A stretch of DNA of 64,000 bases, from the NCBI GenBank assembly GCA_025403435.1, contig CM046348.1, positions 37,935,534 to 37,999,533 of the forward strand, given 5' to 3'. Under the pieces are notes generated by a model. It saw only the letters and a list, made by a program, of their open reading frames with translations. It ran no database searches and had not been told where the DNA came from. Origin of the DNA: Artocarpus heterophyllus. Taxonomy: Eukaryota > Streptophyta > Magnoliopsida > Rosales > Moraceae. The number at the start of each line of letters is the position of its first letter. Position 1 is the stretch's first letter. Below, piece by piece: positions 49,608 through 60,271 of this stretch. A program made the position numbers and the translations under genes.

Positions 49608-50480
49608 ATCTGCATACTTTGTTTACAAAAGTAACAAACATTATATCACAATCAATAACTGACCTAGTTAGACTTCAATTTAAAAAATATATACTTTAGT
49701 GAGGACACACTTGAAAGAAATTATTGCAACACAAAAAAAATAGAGGAAAAAAGAATTTCAATGAAATACTTTTAAACTAATAATATTTGTAGAAAAAAAA
49801 AAAAAAGAAGAGTAAAAAAGAGAAGGAAAGACTTCTGCACAAAAAGGGAAAAAACAAAACTAGAAAATAGATAAAGAAAAGAAATGAAGAATAAAAAAAT
49901 AAAACTCTCTTTCATATTACTTAGTAAAAAAAATTAACAGAGGCAAATTAGAGAATAATTATTTTGGAGTATACACGAAAAAAATTGTATCCGAGAGTAT
50001 TGAAAGAGAAATATGTTTTAAGTTAGATAAGTACTTATAAGTGAAACATTTGAAAATTAAAATATTTAGAGGATGGAAAAAATTATTTAAGTAGAAGGCA
50101 CTTTTGAGAAAGGATTTTTTAATTGAGCATGTAGATGAAAAACTTATTTTGATGAAGCAATAACTTCTGCATTCTTTCTTCATAAAAGTAACAAACATTA
50201 TATCACAATTGATAAATTGGTCAGACTTTAATTAAAAAAATTATACTTTAATATGACGATACGCTTGAAAAAATATATATATATATATAGATATATTTCA
50301 GCACGAAAAAGTTAAAAGAAAAAAATAATTTTAATGAAAAACATTTTAAAATAATAATATTTTAACTAGGAAAACATTAAAAAAAGGATAAAAAGGGTAA
50401 AAAAGAAGTGGAGGAAAGACTTCAGTACAAAAAAAAAATAAAGAAAGAAAATAAATGGAGAATAAAAAAGGTGAAATAAA
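49608..50480. repeat. Tandem duplication of about 0.35 kb, two diverged copies
   Basis: Copies at about 49608-49960 and 50168-50480. Both contain AAAAGTAACAAACATTATAT, a TTAGACTT or TCAGACTT block, an AAAAAACA or AAAATTTC run around TTTTAATGAAA, and GGAAAGACTTC followed by a poly-A-rich end. The ~200 bp between them has one 79-codon minus-strand open frame with no recognisable relation. Confidence 0.65.
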
Positions 50481-50586
50481 ATAGAGATCACATTTTTCTA
50501 AGCACTCATGCAAAAAATCTCCTCAAAATATGAAGTATAGAATTCTCTAGGGACATGATACCTCCTCGAAATTTTTATGTCTCTTC

Positions 50587-51140
50587 ATGTTGCACCTGAA
50601 AAAGCTTAATAAGCTCTTTAGGGGGGGATTGCCTGTCCACCCCATGCCCCCATGCCTGTTGCCCCCTATGTGTGCCCACATAGGTGCACACCTTGGGCCT
50701 TGGTGTGGGGCGCATGAGGGCTCATGGGCAGGGCGTCCCGGGTCACCGTCGGGTGACAGTTGGTTACCACGGCAGCGGAGGAGATGGCGGTGGCCGTCCG
50801 ATGAGCTGAATCTTGTCTCTTCAACAAGAACTCATTGTGATGCTTGTGTCCATGGTATGTTGCCCATGTTGGGTGTCTCTTGGATGCTTTATGCACCGCA
50901 ATGGTGGATTGTTGGCTTGACAGGGGGAAGCTGTGTTGCCTCGGTTGGGATGTTGACCTCATCATGCGTTACCATGGTGTTGGGAAGCTTGGTTTCCTCA
51001 GTTGAAATGGCTTGGCTCTATTGTGCATGCACATAGCGGGGCAAATTTGATCTTCGCCAAGTTGACATTGTTAGCTGGGCGTGGTAAAGCTTGGTTACCT
51101 CAATGGGAATGCTGACTCTCGTTGCGCAATCAAGAGGCCA
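50587..51140. other. GC-rich island of unknown origin
   Basis: Conspicuously GC-rich within very AT-rich DNA. The first part is rich in GGGC/GCCC and has a 149-codon open frame (50587-51036) starting at a non-ATG codon, with a low-complexity composition I do not recognise. From about 50900 an imperfect ~80-bp unit repeats about three times, each with a GGGAAGC/AAGCTTGGTT-like block followed by CCTCA or CCTCG and a TTGACC/TGGCTT/TGACTC stretch. It is most likely a transposon fragment rather than a gene, but no termini were found. Confidence 0.4.
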
Positions 51141-51370
51141 CTATAAAAATAATATTTTAATTGAGTTAAACAATTTATTTGATGAGGCACATTCAGAATT
51201 AACTTTTCAATATTTTTGGGGTTGAAGGAGCAAAATATGAAAAAGTGGTAAAACTAAAACTAAAAAGGAAAAAAACAAATGAAAACTCACAAATAACAAA
51301 AAATAAGTTGACTAATTTCAATAGTGCAACTTATTATATATAACAACGGATTATGAAGATTTTTGACTTA

Positions 51371-51548
51371 TAGGGTGTTTGAAAAGATGGTGAGAATCAA
51401 TGGTATGAACCATTTTTATTGTAGTATGTGAGAGTTTTACACTGTAACATATTTTTTTATTGTTACTGTAGCATGTGAGAGTTTTATACTATTTATAACT
51501 GAGATTGTGGTGGGAACTGAATGGTTCCCACCACTGCCAAACACCCCC
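51371..51548. mobile_element. MITE, Tourist-like (TTA target duplication)
   Basis: A 178-bp element begins TAGGGTGTTTGAAAAGATGG; its right end in reverse complement is GGGGGTGTTTGGCAGTGGTG. It is flanked by TTA on both sides (51368-51370 and 51549-51551). Inside are two mirrored copies of GTAGTATGTGAGAGTTTTAC or similar. It is the same family as 31484-31662 and 36217-36391. Confidence 0.8.
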
Positions 51549-51631
51549 TTAGCCTTGGCAGGTAAAGAAGTCGTCAGGTTGATGGGACAGGAGAAAAAAA
51601 AACAATTGTAGAACGAAAGGGAAAACGGTGC

Positions 51632-51635
<4 letters not shown>

Positions 51636-51681
<46 letters not shown>
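51636..51681. repeat. AT microsatellite
   Basis: About 20 consecutive AT units. The Ile-Tyr open frame through it is an artefact. Confidence 0.9.
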
Positions 51682-51686
<5 letters not shown>

Positions 51687-52510
51687 CACGGAGAAGGCTG
51701 TTTTATTGATCTTTTTTCACCTTGCATACGCAACAGACTCATATTTGCTTCTTTATCGACACAAAGGACATTTACATTTTTCCGTTTCTGGAATGCTCCA
51801 TTCACAGGCAATTTTTCTTCGTTATTTTAATTATTAAGTGAGACATAATTATAATTTTACTTATAAAATAAAAATATAAGTAATATATATTTTAAAGAAT
51901 GTATAAATGAAAATTAAATCTTTTGGATAATAGGTGGGATTGTAGGAGCACGGGTCCTCTCTCAACATAACATGGCTCTGTCACATGTCATGTGGGTCCA
52001 ACAATATCAATTCAAACTATACCATAAAAAATTGAGAAAATTACATAATATTTTTTATAGTTGTGTTTATTTATATTATATTTAGAAAAGTTTATAGTAC
52101 ACTATCATTCATTTATATGTTAATCTACGTCACAATTAAATATATGTGACATTTATAAAATATAAAGATTAAAAGATGAAATTTATAAAAATTTCCTATA
52201 AAATTTTGATAAAATATTGATATTTAGTTTACCAGTTTAAACTAGAAAAATTATAGTACAAACTGCTTTTGTTATATTGTTTTCTCTAATAAATTTAATT
52301 GTTACAATATTTTTAGTTTGAAATGACAATTAGAACCAACAATCCAAACATTATAATATTAAGCCTCAAATTTTGAATCCCTGCGAATTTCTTCACCAAC
52401 AAAAAGTCCATGTAGTTTGAAAGGAAAAATACTGCTCTAACCAATAAGAAGCTCCTCAACACCCACACCACACCATCACGCACTAAGTCAACCACTCCAT
52501 GACAACATAT
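51682..52510. other. AT-rich intergenic, nothing recognised
   Basis: No gene, RNA or clear element edges. Short open frames do not resemble known proteins. Confidence 0.35.
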
Positions 52511-52513
52511 TTA

Positions 52514-53061
52514 GGGTTCGTTTGGTAGCCGAGATGGAGAATATGAAGGATGAATAGAGTAAGATGGATGAGGAATATGAAGGATTGAGATGATTATAAC
52601 GATTTATTTGGTAGGATAGAGGGAAAGATGAAAGGATGGATGATAGTTTTTTTTAGCTAATTATTATATTGTCTATTTGTATTGGGTGCGTTTGGCAACC
52701 TTTCTAACTACATAGTTAAAACTACTACAATATAATGTAAAGATAGGCTGCAATGTAAAGCTCTCATATGCTATAATAAAATTGTTTCAAATTATAATTC
52801 TAACTATGTTACTAAACACACTCATTATTTATTTAATAATTTTTCAAGAATAAAATAGTTATATATATATATATATATATATAAGTAGGAAGAGATTTTA
52901 TGGATCCTTCCATCATTTGAAGCTGTAGATTTGGTAGACTTAAAGGAAACGCCATCCCTCCGCTTCTCTTCTCCTTTCTCTCTTTCCCCCAACCAAACAA
53001 GGATTGAGCCTCTCCTTCTACCCCCTCCCTCCCTCCTCTCTCCCTCCTATCAAACACACTC
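52514..53061. mobile_element. PIF/Harbinger-like nonautonomous element with a nested MITE
   Basis: Begins GGGTTCGTTTGGTAGCCG; its right end in reverse complement is GAGTGTGTTTGATAGGAG. It is flanked by TTA on both sides (52511-52513 and 53062-53064), a 3-bp target duplication as in PIF/Harbinger elements. The left arm is purine-rich (GATGGATGAGGAATATGAAG) and the right arm pyrimidine-rich, so the arms are roughly mirror-complementary. A second element (52684-52823) is inserted inside. Confidence 0.7.
52684..52823. mobile_element. MITE nested in the Harbinger-like element
   Basis: A 140-bp element begins GGGTGCGTTTGGCAAC; its right end in reverse complement is GAGTGTGTTTAGTAAC. It is flanked by ATT on both sides (52681-52683 and 52824-52826). 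It carries AATGTAAAGCTCTCATATGC, the mirrored family motif. Confidence 0.72.
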
Positions 53062-53929
53062 TTAAGAAAATGTGTATTTCTAGGCAAAGAAATTATACAG
53101 TTGTAATTTTTGAAGATAAAACGTAAATTTTATACAACTGTATGATTCTAGCAAAAGAAAAAGCCTCTCAGGTACAAAAATTACAAAACTCAAAATTACT
53201 TTAAGAATAAACGTAACATACAATGTACGAAATATGAATAATCTAGCAATAAAATCACCTCTAGTTTTATGAAAAACTGAAACGTTTGAACCCTCTATCC
53301 TAGGTTCAAAAGATATACACGGAATCTGAAAATATAATTCATAACTTTAACAAATTTTTTTATTATTATTTTTCACCAGACGGAGACGACACCTTGTGTC
53401 TCACACGGTTTTCGACGTAGGTAAAAAAAAAAAAAAAAGTGCAGCATTGTATGTCCGTTACAATGTCTATCAATCTTTTATATAGATATGGAGAGAGACA
53501 CACATAAAATACGAGATAGGATCGATATATATATATATATATAATGTCTTAAAGAAATAGATCAATGATAAATACTCCTCTTACGCACAGAAACCAATGC
53601 AATATTTGACATAATAATTAAAATTATTAATTAAAGCTGTAAATATTATATTTTGTAAAAACTTTATATTAGAGTGTCTTTTTTTCTTTAACATGTAAAA
53701 GTTTTATTTTATTTTTAACTAAAAAGTTAACTAAAACTAATTTTATTAGACAGAATATAAATACTCCTTTTACGCGGTTCGCTAAGAAAAGTTATCTGCA
53801 CAAGATCAGAAATTGATATTAAGATATAAAGTCAAGAAATTCCACCTCCAAATATATATTTGATCTTGAATTCTGAAGAACCTGATTTTTTATAATACTG
53901 TTTTTTCTCTTGTTTGTTCGCTACCGCAT
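53062..53929. other. AT-rich intergenic with MITE fragments
   Basis: No gene recognised. TA runs lie at 53524-53543, and a MITE-like stretch near 53660-53755 contains the ACATGTAAAAGTTTTA motif. Confidence 0.4.
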
Positions 53930-54052
53930 CCACATGCGTCGTCTCTTTTGAAGCCAAAATCGTCCGGCGACGCTCTCAATTAATCTCATCCGCTGTCCGT
54001 TCGAACAGAAGCCGCCGTATCAATCAATAAAAACTCCGTAATATCCTTAACG
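53930..54052 (+). other. Possible orphan exon 1 (GC-richer, ends at a donor site)
   Basis: A GC-richer patch with several CG dinucleotides ends TTAACG followed by GTGAGTTTT, a strong donor consensus at 54053. Coupled with the exon-like segment at 55694-55774 it could be the leader of an unrecognised or dead gene. Joining the two gives no open frame with an ATG, so it may be noncoding. Confidence 0.25.
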
Positions 54053-55693
54053 GTGAGTTTTCTAGCAGCATTAACTTCTATGGTGTTTGGGAAAAAATTT
54101 AAACTATAAAATTTTAACCATATATTATTATAACACGTGAAAGTTTTGTAGTCTTTTCAATTGAAACTGTGTGGTTTCAATCACGAGCCCTGACACCCTA
54201 CTCATTTATACTATACTTTTCCTTTTACAAAGTGGAGATTGTTAATAACGGCTATGTATTCCCTAGATTGAAGAAGAAAGTGCCAAGTGTTTGTTTAGTT
54301 CATTGGTTGGAGTGGTGTAAACTAGGGGCAGAGTCATACACGAATAAAAGTGGGCGGTCGTCCATCTAAATTTTTTTTCAATATTGTATATAAAAATTTT
54401 ATAAAATTACTAGCCATCCCTCTAAAATTTTATTGTCCCTCTTAATTTAATTTTTTTTTTTATAATGTTAATATAAGTTGTACCCCTGGTATGAATCAAA
54501 ATGTTCAAATGAACTAGTGTTTGATAAGATTTTTAAAGCTTAGTTCTAATCATTAATTTAAGGTTTTGAATTAAAAAAAAAAAAAACCCTTTCAATTTAG
54601 GATTTAAACCCTCTACCTCACTTTTTTTTTTTCAATTGATTTAAATCAAAAGTTCCAATCACACAGAAGTTACTAAAAGACACCTATATAAATTGTTGCT
54701 TCTCTAACTAACAGAAAACTAACTCACTCATTAGAATAGTAGAATTGTGGTTAAGCCTAATTAATTTATAACAACTAAGGGCTAATGAGTTACTGATTTA
54801 CCTCTTGTGTTTAGGATATAAGTTTAAACTCGTTCATAATATAAAGCTTTCACATATTGTAAAGCAAAAGTATATTACAGTGTAAACATCTCACATGTTA
54901 TAGTATTTGAACTCAAGTTTTGACTTCAAATCATTTTACCAAACATCCTGTTAATTTGATTCCTAAAAAGTTTTGTGAAAGTTCTCTAGTCCATCATAAG
55001 AATGTCTAGCTGCTTGGAATCATATGATTACCAAGTATTTTGATGGTATGGGTGTATGGATATGTTAGGAAAACTAAAGAAAATGGTGCTGCACTTGTTC
55101 GTTCATTGTTTAACTATAGGATTAATCTTAGAAAGGCAAATAGTCTTTGAACTTTATCCTTGTCCTCACTTTAATCCGTGACTTTTACAAAGGTCTAAAC
55201 TTAATACGATCTATAAATTTATTTCAGTTTATTTTAATAGAACTAAAAGTATAAATGATTTTACCGTAAGAGTTTTACGTTATAATATATGAGAATTTTA
55301 TATTATAGTGGTTTCAATTACGTAGCTCGAACATAATTGATAAATATACCTTAGAAAGTAGAGAACTAAGTGACTTATGGGTAATTACTTGAAACTATTA
55401 TATGATCTATGGGGGCACTTACCTGAAACCAAGATATGATATATGTTTCTCAGCTGGGTTCAGCCCCCATGTGCCCCCACTGGCCCCTACATAGATTCTT
55501 GCCTGTCCAACACCGTCTCAACTCTGTCTAGAGAGCAAAAAATTTTAATTCAAACTAGTTTTACTACAGTTTTTTTATACAATTTGAATTGTCAGTTGCT
55601 ATAATAATTTCAGTTCAAATGTTTGATTCATACCATTTTTTCTAAATGCCCACTAACAATCCTTCACGTTGGCTTCATTCTGTCTTCTCTCAG
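54053..55693. other. AT-rich DNA with MITE-like fragments
   Basis: Either intergenic or the intron between two exon-like patches. MITE-like motifs recur at about 54080-54190, 54840-54950 and 55250-55320. A short C-rich patch at 55450-55500 contains GCCCCCATGTGCCCCCA. No coding gene recognised. Confidence 0.35.
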
Positions 55694-55774
55694 GATATGA
55701 CTCAGTCTTGCTAACCCGAATTTCAGCTTCCCTTACATTCACTAAGCTCAAGCAGTCGTTAAACTTCGGTGAAG
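55694..55774 (+). other. Possible orphan internal exon
   Basis: An 81-bp segment is bounded by a good acceptor (CTTCTCTCAG ending at 55693) and a good donor (GAAG then GTAAGG at 55775). One frame is open across it (YDSVLLTRISASLTFTKLKQ and onward). I do not recognise the product and no neighbouring coding exon is evident. Confidence 0.25.
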
Positions 55775-56755
55775 GTAAGGTTTTGCACTCATATTAGCAA
55801 GAGTTTCATTTGTTAAAACTTTGCTCTAGGTTAACCCCTCCATTTTCTATAGTCTCCCTGATAAAGTAGAATCTAAATCAATGTTCTCAGACCTCTCACG
55901 GCAAGCCTAGTTCCTGGGCTATCACAGGACACCTTACAGATTAAGCCCCGGGTATTGCTATTAGTATATCTATAGACTTTATCAAGAGGCACTTTAAGTG
56001 ATGCTAGAAATGCTCACTTAAAACCCTACATTAAGGACCTATCTCTCAACAAGAAGCATGTCATCTTAGTCTCGTTGAATGTGCTAGTGATAAGGATATA
56101 TAAAGATGTGATTTCAAACACTTTAAATGGAGTATTAGGTTAGTAGGTACAAACCTTTACATTCAAGACCTTCCAAGAGGACCACCAAACACTCAATCTT
56201 TGACCAAAAATACACCACAGTAATCTATTTTCCTAGATCATTCCACTCGGTAGTAGATGGCTCCCTTTTTCTTTTGAGGGTATTTTGGTAAATTAAGTTA
56301 TATATATATATATATATGCTTACGTGACACACCTGCACTTTTTTATTCAAATTTTATTTATTTATTTATTTATTTGAAAGTGACTTATTAGATGACCATT
56401 ATTACTTTGATCAGATTTGTCCCTGAAATAGTAGAAGATGAAGTCGGTCACCAATTGCACCGATTACCTTAATGAAAATCAATCTTTACACATAACGAAT
56501 TGGGGTTTAGAACCAAAAAAAAAAACACTAATCTTATTCATCATACATTAATACATTATACACCAATGTTGAGTCAATGCACATATATAGCTGCAACCTC
56601 AACTAGTTTCTCACTTAATTAACGTTGGTTTACTTATTGTCATTTTTTGTTTGCATTTGCACTGATTGGATGGCAATGTAGAGGAAGGAGCAATTTAGTC
56701 CCTTGGTCCTCTGTGTCTCGCAGACTTATCGATTCCTTTCTATTCTCCCACAACC
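55775..56755. other. Upstream region of the Ca2+-ATPase pseudogene
   Basis: No gene recognised. It contains a TA run (56301-56318), TTTA repeats (56355-56374) and a poly-A stretch. The final ~150 bp would be the former promoter and leader of the pseudogene. Confidence 0.35.
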
Positions 56756-57965
56756 ATGTCTACCATTTTGATGAGTTATTTAGAGCGTAATGAATTACTT
56801 GAAGATGAGAAAGAGAGAAAGGAAAGCAAATGGAAAAAACCTTCCAACGTCTACGTTTGACGCTTTAAATTCTTGCGCCTGGGGCGGTCTGATACCGAAA
56901 TACTTCTAGACAAAAAGAAAAGTGATGCTGCTACTGCTGCTGGCAAACTGGAAAGTGGATTTCAAAATTGATAGAGACACTCTAGATAAACTTGTTGAGA
57001 AGAAAAATATTAAAGATCTTAATGTGTTTGGAGGGGTTGATGGTGTAGCAAAAGCTCTCAAAACAAGTCCAGAAGATGGATTATGCAACGATGAGCGTGA
57101 AGATATTGCCTCTCGACGCAAAGCATTTGGCACAAACACGTTGAAGAATCGACCCAAAAGAGGTTTCTTTCATTTTGTTTGGCGAGCATTTATGAGGGGT
57201 AACATTCTTATTCTCATAGCATGTGGTGCTGTCTCGCTTGGTTTTGACATTAAAGTGAAAGGACTAAAAGAAGGTTGGAAAGATGGTGGAAGCTTATTTA
57301 TTGGGGTTCTTTTTTCTGTTTTGCTTATTGCCATAAGCAAGTACTGGCAGAGCAGGCAAGAGATGGAGTCACAAAAACACATAAAGAATACAAAAATGGA
57401 TGTCGTGAGATGTGGTCGTCACCAGCAGATTCAGATATTTGATATTGTAGTCGGCGATGTTGTTTACTTGAAGCCTGGAGATCGAGTTCCTGCACATGGT
57501 TTGCTTATAGAGGCGCATTCTCTAAAACTGCAGCCAGATGAAGCAAGCATTAAAGGAGAAGGTGACCCCAAAGATTTGAATCTATTCAACCAGGACCCAT
57601 TCTTACTTTCGGGCACGAAAGTAGTTGACGGTTTTGCTAGAATGCTTGTCACTTCAGTTGGCATGGATGCAAGATGCGGCAAAGAAATGAGCCAAATCAA
57701 CAATGATTTTAGATCACAGACACCTTCGATACTAGAAGCCCAACATGAAGAGCTAGACATGGTATCACGTTATGGTGGTGTGGCAATTGTTGCATTGTAT
57801 ATCCTTGCGATGATGGTGAGCGTTCCCTTGAGAAAAACTACGGGCAAGAATAATGAAGAGGAACTCGATGTCATGACTAGGATTCGTAATATAATAAGTG
57901 AGGTGGTGGCCTTTTTAACAGCTGCCTTCCATATTCCCTATCCTTGGAAGCTGTCTTCGACACTA

Positions 57966-58045
57966 GCTCGTTCTAATGCAATGAAGAAAGTGATGACTGA
58001 TACTTGCTCGTTCTAATGCAATGAAGAAAGTGATGACTGATAATG
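57966..58045 (+). repeat. 40-bp tandem duplication inside the pseudogene
   Basis: Two copies of GCTCGTTCTAATGCAATGAA plus the following bases start at 57966 and 58006, identical over about 36 bases. The 40-base period is not a multiple of three, so it shifts the frame and closes the upstream open stretch at 58014-58016. Confidence 0.9.
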
Positions 58046-59873
58046 CAATGGTGCTTAAACACTCTGTTTTGGAGACTTTGTGCTCTGCTACTATTTGTAC
58101 CGGTAAACTGCAATCCGGGAGGTTAAACGAATGAAAGTTGCCAAGTTTTGGCTAGCTGGAAAAGAATCTGTAGAAGAAGGAACCCACTTGTCAGTTTCCT
58201 CCCCTATCTTAAAAGAAGGAATAGCTTTGAGTACTATTGGTGTTTTGTACAATCCTACTTTAAGCTTGGAGTCTGAGATTGCTGGTAGTCCAACAGAAAA
58301 AGCGCTTCTTTCATGGGCTATTGAAGATTTGAAAATAAATATGGAAGAAGTAAAGAGAAGTCATGACATCCTTCAAGTTGAGGCCTTCAATTCCAACACA
58401 AGAAGTGGGATCCTCACCAAGAGAAAGGCAGATAACCCGGTCCACGTACACTGGAAAGGAGCTGCGGAGCTAATTTTAGTTATGTGTTCAAGGTACTACG
58501 ATGCTTCTGGAATTGTTAGAAGTCTTGATTGGAAGCAGAAATTTGAATTTCAAAAAATTATTGAAGGAATGGCAGCTAGCAGCCTCAGTTGCATCGCTTT
58601 TGCACATAAACACGTTCTAGCAGAAGGCGGGGAAACAAACGAACAGGAAATGCTCACAGAGAGGTTGGTCCTATTAGGAGTCTTGGTATTAGCAATCCAT
58701 TTCATCCAGGAGTGAAGGATGCTGTGACAGATTGCCGTAATGCCGGGGTAATTGTTAGAATGATCACCGGAGATAACTTCTGACTGCAAAAGCTATAGCC
58801 ACAGAGTGTGGAATACTTACCCCCGAGGGAATAGCCATAGAAGGTAGAGATTTTTGGTAGTATTCACCAGAGGAGAGAAGGGAGAAAGTTGAGAAGATAT
58901 GTGTGATGGCAAGTTCATCTCCTTCTGATAAGCTTCTGATGATACAATGCTTGAAAGAGATAGGTCATGTGGTTGCAGTCACTGGGGATGGTACAGATGA
59001 TGCTTCAACCATGAGAGCTGCAGACATACGAATCTCTATGGGAATTCAAGACACTGAAGTCACTGAGGAGAGCTCGGACATTGTCATATTGGATCGCAAT
59101 TTTGCTTCTATTCCTAAGCTTTTGAGGTGGGGAAGATGTGTTTACAGTAACATACAAAAGGTAATTCAGTTCCAACAGACGGTAAAGTTCGCTGCTCTTA
59201 TAGCTAACTAAGTTGGATATGTTTTTGCCAAGGAACTCCCATTAGCGACTATGCAGTTATTGTGGGTGACCTTGGTTACTGATACACTGGCTTCTGTTGC
59301 ACTTTTCATGGAGAACCCCACAGGAGAACTCATGAAACTGCCACCTGTGGAAAATACGGATCCTCTTGTCACCAACATAATGCTGAGAAATATCTTTGCT
59401 CAAACTCTATATCAAGTAGCTCTTCTCCTGACACTACACTTCAAAGGCACGTCGATTTTCGGCATAAACGATAAGACAAGGTAACCTTCCTCTTCAATTC
59501 ATATGTGCTTTGCCAGGTCTTTGATGAGTTCAATGCAAGGAAGCTGGAGAAGAAAAATGTCTTCAAAAAGATGCATGATAACAAACTCTTTCTGGGAGTC
59601 ATTGCAGTGACTATTGTATTTCAGATATTGTTTGTGGAAATCCTTAAAAAGTTTGCAGACACAGAGAGGTTGAATTGGTCCCACTGGGGTCAATGTATTG
59701 GCATTGCAGCCTTAACTTTGCCAATCGGTTGGGTTGCCAAGTGCACACCTGTCCCAGAGACAACTTCCCACCTACCTTGTTACACAATTGAAGCCTTTGC
59801 ATACTTGGATATCCCAGGTTTTACAGAAAATGCTAGGCAACCCGCAACAAAGACAAGAGAGACAGCAACAAAG

Positions 59874-60005
59874 GCGAGAGAGACTGCAACAACGGCGGCA
59901 AGAAAGGCGAGAGAGACTGCAACAAAGGCGGCAAGAAAGGCGAGAGAGACTGCAACAAAGGCGGCAAGAAAGGCGAGACAGACGGCAACAAAGGCAAGAG
60001 AACCG
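59874..60005 (+). repeat. 33-bp minisatellite encoding an 11-residue repeat
   Basis: Units begin GCGAGAGAGACTGCAACAA and repeat with a 33-base period at 59874, 59907, 59940 and, changed, at 59973. The translation in the pseudogene's last open frame is about ARETATKAARK repeated. Shorter related units lie just before (59842-59873). The repeat replaces the normal short C-terminus of the pump. Confidence 0.85.
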
Positions 60006-60248
60006 GCAATTGAAGACAGTTCCGCAGAACTCACCATGCAAGAGTGGATGACGAATGAGCTTTTTTTTTTTTCTATAATTGTAGGATTTGGATGTTTTTA
60101 TCTTTCAAGCTCTCAGCTTCTCGTGTTGAAAAAGTTCTTCTGCACGTCTTATTTCCACCGATGGCGTTCACGTTCTCAAGTGGTTTGTGTTATTAATCAA
60201 GACTACATTATATTTACACCAAGATCTTTATGTAATTATTTAGTACTG

Positions 60249-60271
60249 AAAAAAAAAAAAAAAAAAAAAAA
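60249..60271 (+). repeat. Poly-A run downstream of the pseudogene
   Basis: 23 consecutive A about 200 bp after the minisatellite. It could be a simple repeat or the trace of a poly-A tail if this copy arose by retroposition. No matching flanking duplication was identified. Confidence 0.8.

Larger units (their letters stand above)
56756..60051 (+). pseudogene. Autoinhibited Ca2+-ATPase pseudogene (ACA12/13 type)
   Basis: Full-length relative of the pump at 32324, unable to encode a working enzyme. The likely former start is ATG 56756, followed by a basic calmodulin-binding-like stretch (KWKKPSNVYV) and then TGA at 56858. Homology resumes in another frame from about 56922 (FKIDRDTLDKLVEKKN). 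Catalytic motifs are damaged: actuator TGES reads KGEG, helix-4 PEGLP is lost, and the phosphorylated Asp is Gly (TGK instead of TDK near 58100). A 40-bp tandem duplication (57966-58045) shifts the frame. Further frameshifts lie near 58110, 58690, 58780 and 59480, with stops at 58858 (TAG) and 59209 (TAA). TGDGT survives. The last open stretch (59505-60293) keeps the final helices, then runs into an 11-residue repeat not found in the family. Boundaries of homology are approximate at both ends. Confidence 0.92.

Noticed and set aside
50587..51036. 149-codon open frame as a protein gene
   Set aside because: It starts at a non-ATG codon, lies in a GC-rich repeat-like island, has low-complexity composition and no recognisable domain.
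59734..60051. Gln/Arg-rich repeat frame and its antisense Cys/Leu frames as separate genes
   Set aside because: They are alternative readings of the 33-bp minisatellite, which any frame can translate when the period is a multiple of three.
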